From the NCBI RefSeq assembly GCF_025725685.1, contig NZ_CP107008.1, positions 2,418,001-2,482,000 of the forward strand: a stretch of DNA of 64,000 bases, in the 5' to 3' direction. The notes below the pieces were generated by a model. It had not been told where the DNA came from. It was given only the letters and a program-made list of their open reading frames with translations, and made no database searches. The position numbers were made by a program, and so were the translations under genes. Source of the DNA: Halomonas sp. M4R1S46. Its GTDB lineage: Bacteria > Pseudomonadota > Gammaproteobacteria > Pseudomonadales > Halomonadaceae. Positions 25,895-33,991 of this stretch are shown piece by piece; position 1 is the first letter of the stretch; every line of letters begins with the position of its first letter.

Positions 25895-26527
25895 CTAGCG
25901 GATCACGACTCGCGTGCCAATGTCGATGATCGACGACAGTCGCTCCACCTGGCCATCGGTGACGGCCACGCAGCCATCGGTCCAGTGGAAGCGACGGTGG
26001 ATCTCGGGATCGCCGACGCCGACCCCGTGGATGCCGATGTAGCCGCCCAGCACCGTGTCCTGGGGAGGCGAACCGTGGCGACGGTAGTACGAGAAATAGT
26101 CGTCATAGTCCTGCTGGCTGTAGAGCCCCGACGCCAACGCCAGCCGGGCATGGGTCGGCGTGGGATAGTCCAGGCCGACGAAGATGTGGAACTTGCTGTG
26201 ACGGTTGAACCGGTTTACCCGGAACTCGCCCAGGGGCGTGGCCCGGTCGCCGCGCACCCGCTGGGGCTTGGCGCCACCGCGCCCCAGCGAGATCGGCGCA
26301 TAGTGCTCCAGCCGCGCCTCGCCGCGGTAGAGGCTGAGCGACGCCTCGCGGTCGTCGACCAGCACCCAGAGTTCGTCGGGATACCGCGGCGACGTGGCCT
26401 GCGCCAGCAGATCGTTCATCAAGGCCGGACTGGCCTGGGCGGTCGCCCATGGCCAGAGGGAGGCACTCAGGGCCAGCAGGCCGAATCGGCGACGGGAAAG
26501 AACCGGCATCTCCACCTTCTTCGTCAT
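25895..26527 (-). CDS. L,D-transpeptidase family protein (YafK-like), exported
   Basis: About 210 residues. A signal peptide with SRRRFGLLALSASLWPWATA resembles a twin-arginine or strongly basic Sec signal. The YkuD domain has GYIGIHG and WTDGCVAV; in this branch (E. coli YafK/DpaA-like) the usual SHGC is replaced by T-x-G-C, and the catalytic Cys is present. YafK/DpaA in E. coli cuts Lpp from peptidoglycan rather than attaching it, so this gene may oppose the upstream enzyme; that is inference. Start codon uncertain: ATGs at 26551, 26527 and 26509 are all in frame, and the last has a purine-rich site. Confidence 0.85.
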   Translation of the reverse strand: MTKKVEMPVLSRRRFGLLALSASLWPWATAQASPALMNDLLAQATSPRYPDELWVLVDDREASLSLYRGEARLEHYAPISLGRGGAKPQRVRGDRATPLGEFRVNRFNRHSKFHIFVGLDYPTPTHARLALASGLYSQQDYDDYFSYYRRHGSPPQDTVLGGYIGIHGVGVGDPEIHRRFHWTDGCVAVTDGQVERLSSIIDIGTRVVIR

Positions 26528-26797
26528 GGAAGCATCGTGACAGGGAAACATGAGCGCCTTTATAGCGTATTCCGCTGTCCCTGTCAGGGGACGTTGGATG
26601 CATCTTGCCCTGGGGCGGCAGACACCCCGGCCGGGAGCCATCCCGAGCGCATGTCACCGTCGCTCAGAACCGACACCGCCATGCCGCAACCTCCGCCAGC
26701 GTCTCCATTCACCGACAGTCCCGACACCTCCCCTTCGAACGCTGGGCCCGGGGCAGCGCGTGATTCGTCCGGCCGGGGCCGGACGAGATGCGCCGGG

Positions 26798-28066
26798 TCA
26801 GGCCGCCAGGATGGCGCCCATTCGCAACACCTCGCGCAGGGTCGTGACGCCACGCTCCGCCTTGGCCAGGCCGTCGTCCAGCATCAGGGGCACGCCCCGC
26901 TCGACCAGGCCGCGGCGCAGCTCGGTCTCGTCGGCGTGACGCAACAAGCGGCCATGGTCGTCGCCGGACGGCTGCCAGACCTCGAAGACCCCGGTGCGGC
27001 CGTGATAGCCCAGACCCTGGCAGCGTTCACAGCCCACCGCCGACCAGGCGCGCCGAGGCACCGGCGCCCCCACCGCCGAGAGCCAGTCGGCATCCTCGGG
27101 CTCCACGGCCTCCAGCCGGCGGCAGGCCGTACACAGCCGGCGCACCAGCCGCTGGGCGATCACCAGGCCGAGACTGGCCCCGATCTCGGCATCGTCGAGC
27201 CCCAGCTGGCGCAACGTGGACACCACGCCCACGGCATCGCGGCTATGCAGGGTGGCCATCAGCGAGCGGCCGCCATTGGCGACACTGACCGCCGCCTGGG
27301 CGGACCCCGGATCGCGCAGCTCGCCGATCAGCACATAGTCGGGATCCAGGCGCAGCATGGAGCGGGTGCCCGAGGCGAAATCGTGTCCGTGGTCCGGGTC
27401 GACCTGTACCTGATTGATGCCCGCCAGCTCGTACTCGACCGGGTCTTCCAGCGTGACCACCTGGCTGTCGGTGAGGCGCAGCTGCTCGAGGAGGGTGTAG
27501 AGGGTCGTGGTCTTGCCGGCACCGGTGGGCCCGGCGACCAGCAGCATGCCGCCCGTGGCATCCAGCCAGCGCCTCAGCCCCTGCACCCCGTGCTCGCCAA
27601 GGCCCAGGGCCGCGGGGTCGGTGAAGGCGGGAGGCGGTGACAGGAAGCGCACCGCCAGCTTCTCGCCGGCCACGCACTTCACCGCCGTGACCCGCAGGAA
27701 CCGCTCCTCGGCGGCGACCCCGCCCTCCCCGCTCGATGTCCAGCCGAAACTGCTCTCGGCGGTGGACAACGACGGCACCGGATTGAGCCCCGCGAGAACC
27801 TTGAGCTGGTTGATGAGTCGCTGGCCAAGGCCAGTCTCGACGGTGGCCGCATCGACGACACGGCCGTCGATACGCAGGCGCAGGCGCAGCCCTCCCTCGA
27901 AGGGATCCAGGTGGACATCGCTGGCCCGGGCCCGGAGGGCGTCGTCGAGGAGGACATGGGCCTCGAGCACCTCATCGTCGGTGGGCGGGCTGTCGATGAG
28001 TGTGGCGAGGTTGGGCAGCAGGGTCGCGGGGGTCGGTGACGGAAAAGGGGGCGAGAACTGGCGCAT
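26798..28066 (-). CDS. Orphan GspE/PilB-family secretion or pilus ATPase
   Basis: 422 residues, shorter than PilB/GspE because the N-terminal N1 domain is missing. It begins close to the N2 domain (ASDVHLDPFEGG, Arg fingers in LRLRLRIDGRVVD). Walker A is GPTGAGKTTTLYTLL, the Asp box is VTLEDPVEYEL, and Walker B is LIGELRDPGSAQ (commonly GEIRD). The His box is LMATLHSRDAVG. Two CxxC pairs (CTACRR, CERCQG) form the zinc knuckle of GspE/PilB. No pilin, secretin, GspF or prepilin peptidase gene is nearby, so its machine is unknown. ATG at 28066 with AGGAG 5 nt upstream. Confidence 0.88.
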   Translation of the reverse strand: MRQFSPPFPSPTPATLLPNLATLIDSPPTDDEVLEAHVLLDDALRARASDVHLDPFEGGLRLRLRIDGRVVDAATVETGLGQRLINQLKVLAGLNPVPSLSTAESSFGWTSSGEGGVAAEERFLRVTAVKCVAGEKLAVRFLSPPPAFTDPAALGLGEHGVQGLRRWLDATGGMLLVAGPTGAGKTTTLYTLLEQLRLTDSQVVTLEDPVEYELAGINQVQVDPDHGHDFASGTRSMLRLDPDYVLIGELRDPGSAQAAVSVANGGRSLMATLHSRDAVGVVSTLRQLGLDDAEIGASLGLVIAQRLVRRLCTACRRLEAVEPEDADWLSAVGAPVPRRAWSAVGCERCQGLGYHGRTGVFEVWQPSGDDHGRLLRHADETELRRGLVERGVPLMLDDGLAKAERGVTTLREVLRMGAILAA

Positions 28067-28141
28067 GGGCACTCCTGGCAGCGGGGCGAATGGACAGAAC
28101 CTGTCCCCAGCCTAGCCAGCCCGGCGCCGGGCGTCGCCTGC

Positions 28142-28261
28142 TCAGTAGTCCTCGAGGCGCTGCATGTCCCGGGACAGTCGACGGACCTCGGCATCCTGGC
28201 CCTCGGCGAGGGCCATGAAGCATTCGCGCTCCTCCCGGCCGCCGGCCCGTTTGGCCCGCAC
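28142..28261 (-). CDS. Possible small uncharacterised protein
   Basis: A 39-codon minus-strand frame from GTG 28261 to TGA at 28142. It has strong GC3 bias and a charged helical sequence (AKRAGGREERECF, then EVRRLSRDMQRLEDY). The frame stays open upstream for about 30 more codons without an ATG, so the true start could be an upstream alternative codon. It follows no recognised gene. Whether it is translated is uncertain. Confidence 0.35.
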   Translation of the reverse strand: MRAKRAGGREERECFMALAEGQDAEVRRLSRDMQRLEDY

Positions 28262-28398
28262 ATCCGCGACCCCGATGACGCCGAGCGCGCCCGGCAGCCC
28301 CTCGCCGTGCCCGATCGGGACTGCTGCTGATACCCTAGCCGAGAGAGGCCACGGAAGCCGGCCGCCCCCGTCCCGATTCCACCGCCAAGGAGGCGCCC

Positions 28399-28851
28399 TT
28401 GACCGATGCCCTGCTCGATATCAGTCACCTGACCGCGGTGGCTGCCACCGTCATCGTGGTGATGATCTGCGTTCTGCTGCACTACGAGGTGTCGAGCGTG
28501 CTCAGCGGCCTGATGCGGCGGACCTCCCCGACCCGGCGGCGGCGCTTCCTGGGCCTGATGTTCGGCCTGCTCGGCGCCCATGTGGTGGAGATCTGGCTGT
28601 TCGGCCTGACGGCCTGGTGGCTGGAGGCGACCACCTCGGCCAGCATCGCCGGGACCACGATCGTCAATGGCCTCGACTACATCTACCTCTCGGCCATCAC
28701 CTACACCACCCTGGGCTACGGGGACGTGTACCCGGTGGGGCCGCTGCGCTTCCTGATGGGCACCGAATCGCTGACCGGCTTCATGCTGATCACCTGGTCG
28801 GCATCGCTGACCTTCCTCGAGATGCAGCGCCACTGGAACGACCGCCGCTGA
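28399..28851 (+). CDS. Two-helix potassium-channel-like membrane protein
   Basis: 150 residues. Hydrophobic helices at about 12-30 and 50-75 are followed by a pore loop with the K+ selectivity-like sequence TYTTLGYGDVYP (about 101-112) and a last helix (about 118-138). This is the Ion_trans_2 pattern, here with an extra N-terminal helix and no RCK or cyclic-nucleotide domain. The T-x-G-Y-G-D filter is intact. Probably inner-membrane K+ conductance. A GTG-free start (TTG at 28399) matches the beginning of the open frame; AAGGAGG lies just upstream. Confidence 0.8.
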   Translation: MTDALLDISHLTAVAATVIVVMICVLLHYEVSSVLSGLMRRTSPTRRRRFLGLMFGLLGAHVVEIWLFGLTAWWLEATTSASIAGTTIVNGLDYIYLSAITYTTLGYGDVYPVGPLRFLMGTESLTGFMLITWSASLTFLEMQRHWNDRR

Positions 28852-28884
28852 CGCCGGGGTGAGGCGCCCGAGGCATCTCCCAAC

Positions 28885-28938
28885 CCTGTGGGAGCGCTCG
28901 ATAGAGCACGATGGCGCCGTCAGGCGCCCGAGGTATCC
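28885..28938. repeat. Dispersed palindromic (REP-like) repeat, copy 2
   Basis: It reads CCTGTGGGAGCGCTCG, then an imperfect GCGCC/GGCGC inverted arm. It matches the reverse complement of 25291-25343 with few differences. It is intergenic between convergent genes. Confidence 0.65.
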
Positions 28939-28958
28939 CTCTCCGCCAGGCGCGTTCG

Positions 28959-30545
28959 CTAGAGCCCCTGGCTCCTCAGGTAGTCGTCGTAGCTGCCGGT
29001 GAAGTCGCTGATGCCCTCCTCGCCCATGTCGATGATACGCGTGGCCAGCGAGGCGACGAACTCGCGGTCATGGCTGACGAAGATCAGGGTGCCCGGATAG
29101 TTCGCCAGCGCCAGGTTGAGGGCCTCGATGGATTCCATGTCCAGGTGGTTGGTGGGCTCGTCCATCAGCAGCACGTTGGGCCGGGTCAGGGTCAGCTTGC
29201 CGAACAGCATGCGCCCCGCCTCGCCACCGGAGATGACCTTCACCGACTTGTCGATGTCGTCGCTGGAAAACAGCATGCGGCCCAGGGCGCCACGCACCAC
29301 CTGTTCGCCGCCATCGGTCCACTGGGCCATCCATTCGAACAGGGTCGCGTCGTTGGCGAAGTCGTCGCCGTGATCCTGGGCGAAGACCCCGAGCTCGGCG
29401 CTGTCGGTCCAGCGGACCTCGCCGGCGTCGGGCGCCAGCTCGCCGCCGAGGGTCTTCAGCAAGGTGGTCTTGCCGATGCCGTTGGGACCGATGATGGCGA
29501 TGCGCTCGCCGGCCTCGACGGTCAGCGAGAGGCGCTCGAACAGTGGGGCGGCCGTCTCGTAGCCCTTGGTGATCGCCTCGACGTTGACCGCGTTGCGGTG
29601 GATCTTGCGGCCCTGCTCGAAGCGGATGAAGGGACTCACCCGGCTGGAGGGCTTGATGTCCTCGAGCTTGATCTTGTCGATCTGACGCGCCCGCGAGGTG
29701 GCCTGCTTGGCCTTGGAGGCATTGGCCGAGAAGCGGCTGACGAAGGCCTGCAGCTCGGCGATCTGGGCCTTCTTCTTGGCGTTGTCGGCGTGCTGGCGCT
29801 CGCGCGCCGCGGTGGCGGCGGTCATGTAGTCGTCATAGTTGCCGGGGAACAGCGTGATCTCGCCGTAGTCCAGGTCCGCCATGTGCGTGCAGACGCTGTT
29901 GAGGAAGTGGCGGTCGTGGGAAATGATGATCATGGTGCTGTTGCGCGCCGTCAGCACCCCCTCCAGCCAGCGGATGGTATTGATGTCCAGGTGGTTGGTG
30001 GGCTCGTCGAGCAGCATCACGTCGGGGTCGGCGAACAGCGCCTGGGCCAGTAGCACGCGCAGCTTCCAGCCCGGCGATACCTCGCTCATCGGCCCGCCGT
30101 GCCGGGCCAGCGGGATGCCCAGCCCCAGCAGCAGCTCGCCGGCCCGGGCCTCGGCCGTGTAGCCATCGAGTTCGGCGAAGCGCACTTCCAGGTCGGCCAC
30201 CGCCATGCCGTCCGCCTCGCTCATCTCCGGCAGCGAGTAGATGCGCTCGCGCTCCGCCGCGACCTCCCAGAGTTCCCGGTTGCCCATGATCACGGTGTCG
30301 ATGACCCGCTCGTCCTCGAAGGCGAACTGGTCCTGGCGCAGCCGGCCGAGCCGGGCCCCCGGCTCGACCATCACCTGGCCGGCCGAGGGCTCGAGGTCGC
30401 CGCCGAGGATCTTCATGAAGGTGGACTTGCCGCAGCCGTTGGCGCCGATCAGGCCGTAACGGTGGCCGCGGCCGAACTTGATGGAGACGTTCTCGAACAG
30501 GGGCCTGGCCCCGAACTGCATGGTGACGTTGGCGGTAGCGATCAA
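28959..30545 (-). CDS. ybiT: ABC-F family ATPase YbiT
   Basis: 528 residues, near E. coli YbiT in length and sequence (NVTMQFG, GLIGANGCGKSTFMKILGGDLEP). It has two ABC domains without membrane segments. The first has GANGCGKST, VSPGWKLRVLLAQAL and LLDEPTNHLD; the second has GPNGIGKTT, ISGGEAGRMLFGKL and LMDEPTNHLDMESIEALN. An inter-domain linker rich in Lys/Arg (about 240-310) is typical of ribosome-binding ABC-F factors, which act in the tRNA exit site. The start codon appears to be TTG at 30545, which aligns with the YbiT N-terminus, but no Shine-Dalgarno sequence precedes it. Confidence 0.93.
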   Translation of the reverse strand: MIATANVTMQFGARPLFENVSIKFGRGHRYGLIGANGCGKSTFMKILGGDLEPSAGQVMVEPGARLGRLRQDQFAFEDERVIDTVIMGNRELWEVAAERERIYSLPEMSEADGMAVADLEVRFAELDGYTAEARAGELLLGLGIPLARHGGPMSEVSPGWKLRVLLAQALFADPDVMLLDEPTNHLDINTIRWLEGVLTARNSTMIIISHDRHFLNSVCTHMADLDYGEITLFPGNYDDYMTAATAARERQHADNAKKKAQIAELQAFVSRFSANASKAKQATSRARQIDKIKLEDIKPSSRVSPFIRFEQGRKIHRNAVNVEAITKGYETAAPLFERLSLTVEAGERIAIIGPNGIGKTTLLKTLGGELAPDAGEVRWTDSAELGVFAQDHGDDFANDATLFEWMAQWTDGGEQVVRGALGRMLFSSDDIDKSVKVISGGEAGRMLFGKLTLTRPNVLLMDEPTNHLDMESIEALNLALANYPGTLIFVSHDREFVASLATRIIDMGEEGISDFTGSYDDYLRSQGL

Positions 30546-30650
30546 GGGAGGGGTCCGGTAAGGGGAAAAGGGGCGAGAGTGTACCGGTTATGGCGGCATC
30601 TCTCACCCCCTGGCGAAGCCGGGCAGCGGCACTGGCCGCCGCCGGCCCCG

Positions 30651-31115
30651 CTACCACTCCTCGCTGGTCTCGCGCAGCGCGGCGATCTCGCGCTTGGCCT
30701 CGGCCAGGCAGTCGCGGAGCTCCTCGTGCAGGGCGGCGGCGCTGCCCACGGCGATCAGCCCCTGGGCGGCGCCGCTGGCCCGGCGTGCCGCGCCCTCGCT
30801 TCCGTGCAGGGCTTCCAGGCGGCCGAGCAGCCTGGCCAGCCAGCTCTCGGGCCGGGCCGCCAGGCTGCGCAGGCGCTCGAGCTCGGCCAGCGGCGTCCCC
30901 TCGGGGTCGAGCAGCTCGCGCCAGTCGTGGCGCTCGAGGGCGGCATGCTCGGTGACCTCGCGCAGCAGCGACTCGAGGGCCAGTTCCAGCAGGGCCAGGG
31001 CCCCTTCCTCGCCGGCCATGCGCCGGGCCTCGCGGTGCTCGTCGTCGCCGGGCGGCACCGCCAGCAGCAGTTCGGCCTGATAGAGCAGCTGATTGGTACG
31101 CGAACGGGGCGTCAC
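30651..31115 (-). CDS. Uncharacterised DUF6586-like protein downstream of topA
   Basis: 154 residues, soluble and almost entirely alpha-helical (TNQLLYQAELLL, then many Leu/Ala/Glu/Arg heptads), ending ALRETSEEW. The GTG at 31115 overlaps the topA stop (GTGA), so the two are translationally coupled. Small proteins of this kind directly follow topA in Pseudomonas and Halomonas; I recall the family name with moderate certainty. No catalytic motif is visible. Confidence 0.65.
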   Translation of the reverse strand: MTPRSRTNQLLYQAELLLAVPPGDDEHREARRMAGEEGALALLELALESLLREVTEHAALERHDWRELLDPEGTPLAELERLRSLAARPESWLARLLGRLEALHGSEGAARRASGAAQGLIAVGSAAALHEELRDCLAEAKREIAALRETSEEW

Positions 31116-33751
31116 TTGCGCTTGTCCTCCACTTGCCAGCGGCCATCGGCGTAGGTCGCCTTCCAGCCGGTGGCCTTGCCGTTGTCGTCGGTCATCACGA
31201 ACTGCTCCTTGAGCTTGCGCGAGAAGCGGATCTGGGCGGGCCGCCCGTCGGGATCCTCGCTCGGCGCATCGAGCAGGTAGCGATACTTCTCGGGCAGCTC
31301 CTCGGCGTGGGCCTTGAGCTCGGCGACCAGCGGCGGACGGGTCTCGCGGTTCTTGGGGAACTTGCTCGCCGCCAGGAACAGGCCGCTCGCTCCGTCGCGC
31401 AGCACATAGTGGTCCTCGACCTTCTGGCAGGCCAGCTCCGGCATCGGGATCGGATCCATCTTGGGCGGCGCCACCTCGCCGCTGCGCAGCAGCTTGCGGG
31501 TGTTCTTGCAGGCCTCGTTGGTGCAGCCGAAGTACTTGCCGAACCGCCCGGACTTGAGCTGCATCTCGCTGCCGCACTTGTCGCACTCGATCGTCGGGCC
31601 GTCGTAGCCCTTGATGCGGAACTTGCCCGGCTCGACCTCGTAGCCGTCACAGTCCGGGCTGTTGCCGCAGATATGCAGCTTGCGGGTCTCGTCGATCAGG
31701 TAGCTGTCCATGGCGGTGCCGCACTTCGGGCAACGATGCTTGGCCCGCAGGGCGTCGGTCTCGGCATCCTCGCCGGCATCGGCCGCCACCGCCTCGTCGC
31801 CGGGCAGCAGGTCGATGGTGGTCTTGCAGCGCTCCTTGGGTGGCAGGTTGTAGCCGGAGCAGCCCAGGAAGACCCCGGTGGAGGCGGTGCGGATCTGCAT
31901 CTTGCGTCCGCAGCTCGGGCAGTCGATGTCGGTGGGCACCGGCTGGTTGGGCCGCATGCCCTCCTCGCTCTCGGCCTGGGCCAGCTCCTCACGGAATTCC
32001 GCGTAGAAGGCATCGAGCAGCTCGCGCCAGCGGCGCTCGCCCTCGGCCACCTCATCCAGGCTATCCTCCATGCGCGCCGTGAAGGAGTAGTCCATCAGGT
32101 CGGGGAAGGATTCCTTGAGGCGCTCGGTGACGATGTCGCCGAGCTTCTCGGCGTAGAAGCGCCGGTTCTCCAGCTTGACGTAGCCGCGGTCCTGGATGGT
32201 GGAGATGATGGCGGCGTAGGTGGACGGCCGGCCGATGCCCTTCTTCTCCAGTTCCTTGACCAGGCTCGCCTCGGTGTAGCGGGCCGGCGGCTTGGTGAAG
32301 TGCTGCTGGGGGTCCAGGGCCTCGAGGTGCAGGGGCGTGCCCTCGGCCAGGTCCGGCAGGGACTGGTCCTCGTCCTTGCGGCCCATGGGCTTCATGACCC
32401 GGGTATAGCCGTCGAACTTGAGCACGCGGCCCCTGGCCTTGAGCTCGTAGCCGTCGGCTTCCACCGTCAGCGTGGTGGAGAGGTACTCGGCGGGCGTCAT
32501 CTGGCAGGCCACGAACTGGCGCCAGATCAACTCGTAGAGGCGTTCGGCATCGCGTTCCATGCCGGCCAGGTCGCTGGCCCGGCGGGCCACCTCGGAGGGG
32601 CGGATGGCCTCGTGGGCCTCCTGGGCGCCTTCCTTGCTGGAATAGCGGTTGGGTGCCTCGGGCAGGTAGCGCGCCCCGTACTCCTCGCCGATGAAGTCGC
32701 GCACGCTGGCCACCGCCTCCCCGGAGAGATTGGTGGAGTCGGTCCGCATGTAGGTGATGTAGCCGGCCTCGTAGAGGCGCTGGGCCAGCGTCATGGTCTT
32801 CTTCACCGAGAAGCCCAGCCGGCCGCTGGCGGCCTGCTGCAGCGTGGAGGTGATGAAGGGGGCGTTGGGCTTCGAGCGGGTCGGCTTGTCCTCCCGCGAG
32901 GTGATCGAAAGCGCAGCCTGGCGCAGCGCGGCGATGCGCTCCAGGGTCTCGGCCTCGGAGGTCGGCCGGAAGGCCTTGCCGTCCTGGCGCGTGAGCTCGA
33001 AGCGCACCGGCGAGGCCTCGGCGTCGTCGGCCGGCTTCAGGTCGGCGTGCACGTCCCAGAATTCCTCGGGGACGAAGGCGCGGATCTCGCGCTCGCGCTC
33101 GACGATCAGGCGCATGGCCACCGACTGCACCCGGCCCGCGGACAGGCCACGGGCGATCTTGGCCCACAGCAGCGGCGAGAGCATGAAGCCCACCACCCGG
33201 TCGAGGAAGCGGCGGGCCTGCTGGGCCTCGACCCGCGGCATGTTCAGCTGGCCGGGGTCCTCGAACGCCTCCTGGATGGCGTTCCTGGTGATCTCGTTGA
33301 ACACCACGCGCCGATAGCGCGCCTCGTCGCCCCCGATGGTCTCGCGCAGGTGCCAGGCGATGGCCTCCCCCTCGCGGTCAAGGTCGGTGGCGAGATAGAC
33401 GGTATCCGCCTTGTCGGCGAGCTTCTTGAGCTCGGCGACCACCTTCTCCTTGCCGGGCAGGATCTCGTAGTTGGCCTCCCAGCCATGGTCGGGGTCGATG
33501 CCCATGCGCCGGATCAGCTGGTCGTGGGCCTTGCGCTGGCGGTACTCGGCCTTCTCCTCGGCGGACATCTTGCGGGTCGCCGCGGCCTGGCGCGCACGTT
33601 CCTTGGGGTCCGAGGCTGCCTTGCCCGAGCCGCTGGTCGGCAGGTCACGAATGTGCCCCACGCTCGACTTCACGATGAAGTCGTTGCCGAGATACTTGTT
33701 GATCGTCTTGGCCTTGGCCGGCGACTCGACGATGACCAGTGACTTGCCCAT
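31112..33751 (-). CDS. topA: DNA topoisomerase I (type IA)
   Basis: Relaxes negative supercoils. About 879 residues. Toprim domain: MGKSLVIVESPAKAKTINKYL, then YLATDLDREGEAIAWHL (D-x-D). The catalytic Tyr is in the AGYITYMRTDSTNLS region near residue 320. Four-Cys zinc modules follow C-terminally: CPSCGRKM (about 600), CPKCGTAMD (about 660), CDKCGSEMQ with CTNEACKN (about 730). A basic end (DKRK) closes the protein. The ATG at 33751 matches the family; GGAG lies upstream. A perfect REP-like hairpin sits 20 bp before the start. Confidence 0.96.
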   Translation of the reverse strand: MGKSLVIVESPAKAKTINKYLGNDFIVKSSVGHIRDLPTSGSGKAASDPKERARQAAATRKMSAEEKAEYRQRKAHDQLIRRMGIDPDHGWEANYEILPGKEKVVAELKKLADKADTVYLATDLDREGEAIAWHLRETIGGDEARYRRVVFNEITRNAIQEAFEDPGQLNMPRVEAQQARRFLDRVVGFMLSPLLWAKIARGLSAGRVQSVAMRLIVEREREIRAFVPEEFWDVHADLKPADDAEASPVRFELTRQDGKAFRPTSEAETLERIAALRQAALSITSREDKPTRSKPNAPFITSTLQQAASGRLGFSVKKTMTLAQRLYEAGYITYMRTDSTNLSGEAVASVRDFIGEEYGARYLPEAPNRYSSKEGAQEAHEAIRPSEVARRASDLAGMERDAERLYELIWRQFVACQMTPAEYLSTTLTVEADGYELKARGRVLKFDGYTRVMKPMGRKDEDQSLPDLAEGTPLHLEALDPQQHFTKPPARYTEASLVKELEKKGIGRPSTYAAIISTIQDRGYVKLENRRFYAEKLGDIVTERLKESFPDLMDYSFTARMEDSLDEVAEGERRWRELLDAFYAEFREELAQAESEEGMRPNQPVPTDIDCPSCGRKMQIRTASTGVFLGCSGYNLPPKERCKTTIDLLPGDEAVAADAGEDAETDALRAKHRCPKCGTAMDSYLIDETRKLHICGNSPDCDGYEVEPGKFRIKGYDGPTIECDKCGSEMQLKSGRFGKYFGCTNEACKNTRKLLRSGEVAPPKMDPIPMPELACQKVEDHYVLRDGASGLFLAASKFPKNRETRPPLVAELKAHAEELPEKYRYLLDAPSEDPDGRPAQIRFSRKLKEQFVMTDDNGKATGWKATYADGRWQVEDKRK

Positions 33752-33770
33752 AGTGCTCCACAATTCTGTA

Positions 33771-33794
33771 GGCGCGAGCCTGCGGGCTCGCGCC
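33771..33794. repeat. REP-like perfect hairpin just upstream of topA
   Basis: A 10-bp stem GGCGCGAGCC/GGCTCGCGCC with loop TGCG, 20 bp before the topA start codon. It resembles the bacterial REP type (GCGAGC-loop-GCTCGC) seen in Pseudomonas. It may be a repeat or a leader hairpin affecting topA. Confidence 0.55.
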
Positions 33795-33940
33795 GGACGG
33801 CTTCGGCCCGCCCAGTCTCGACGGGTGAAAAATGCGCTTACCCTACCCCAGCGCCGGCCATCGCGCCAGTCACGACGGGGCCGGGCCTATGACCCTAGAC
33901 CGCTGATTCCACGGCGACAAGCCCGGGATAATAACGCAAC

Positions 33941-33967
33941 GCCCCCGCCGGCAGGCCGGCGGGGGCG
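33941..33967 (-). terminator. Hairpin after the DUF3141 gene
   Basis: GCCCCCGCCGG/CCGGCGGGGGC with a 3-4 nt loop, about 25 nt past the stop of the minus-strand gene. Only a weak U-rich stretch follows. Confidence 0.5.
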
Positions 33968-33991
33968 GGATGACGACCGGGCGAACGCGTA

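Noticed and set aside
25895..26527. Loss of the L,D-transpeptidase catalytic motif (SHGC to TDGC)
   Set aside because: T-x-G-C is normal for the YafK-like branch and the catalytic Cys is present.
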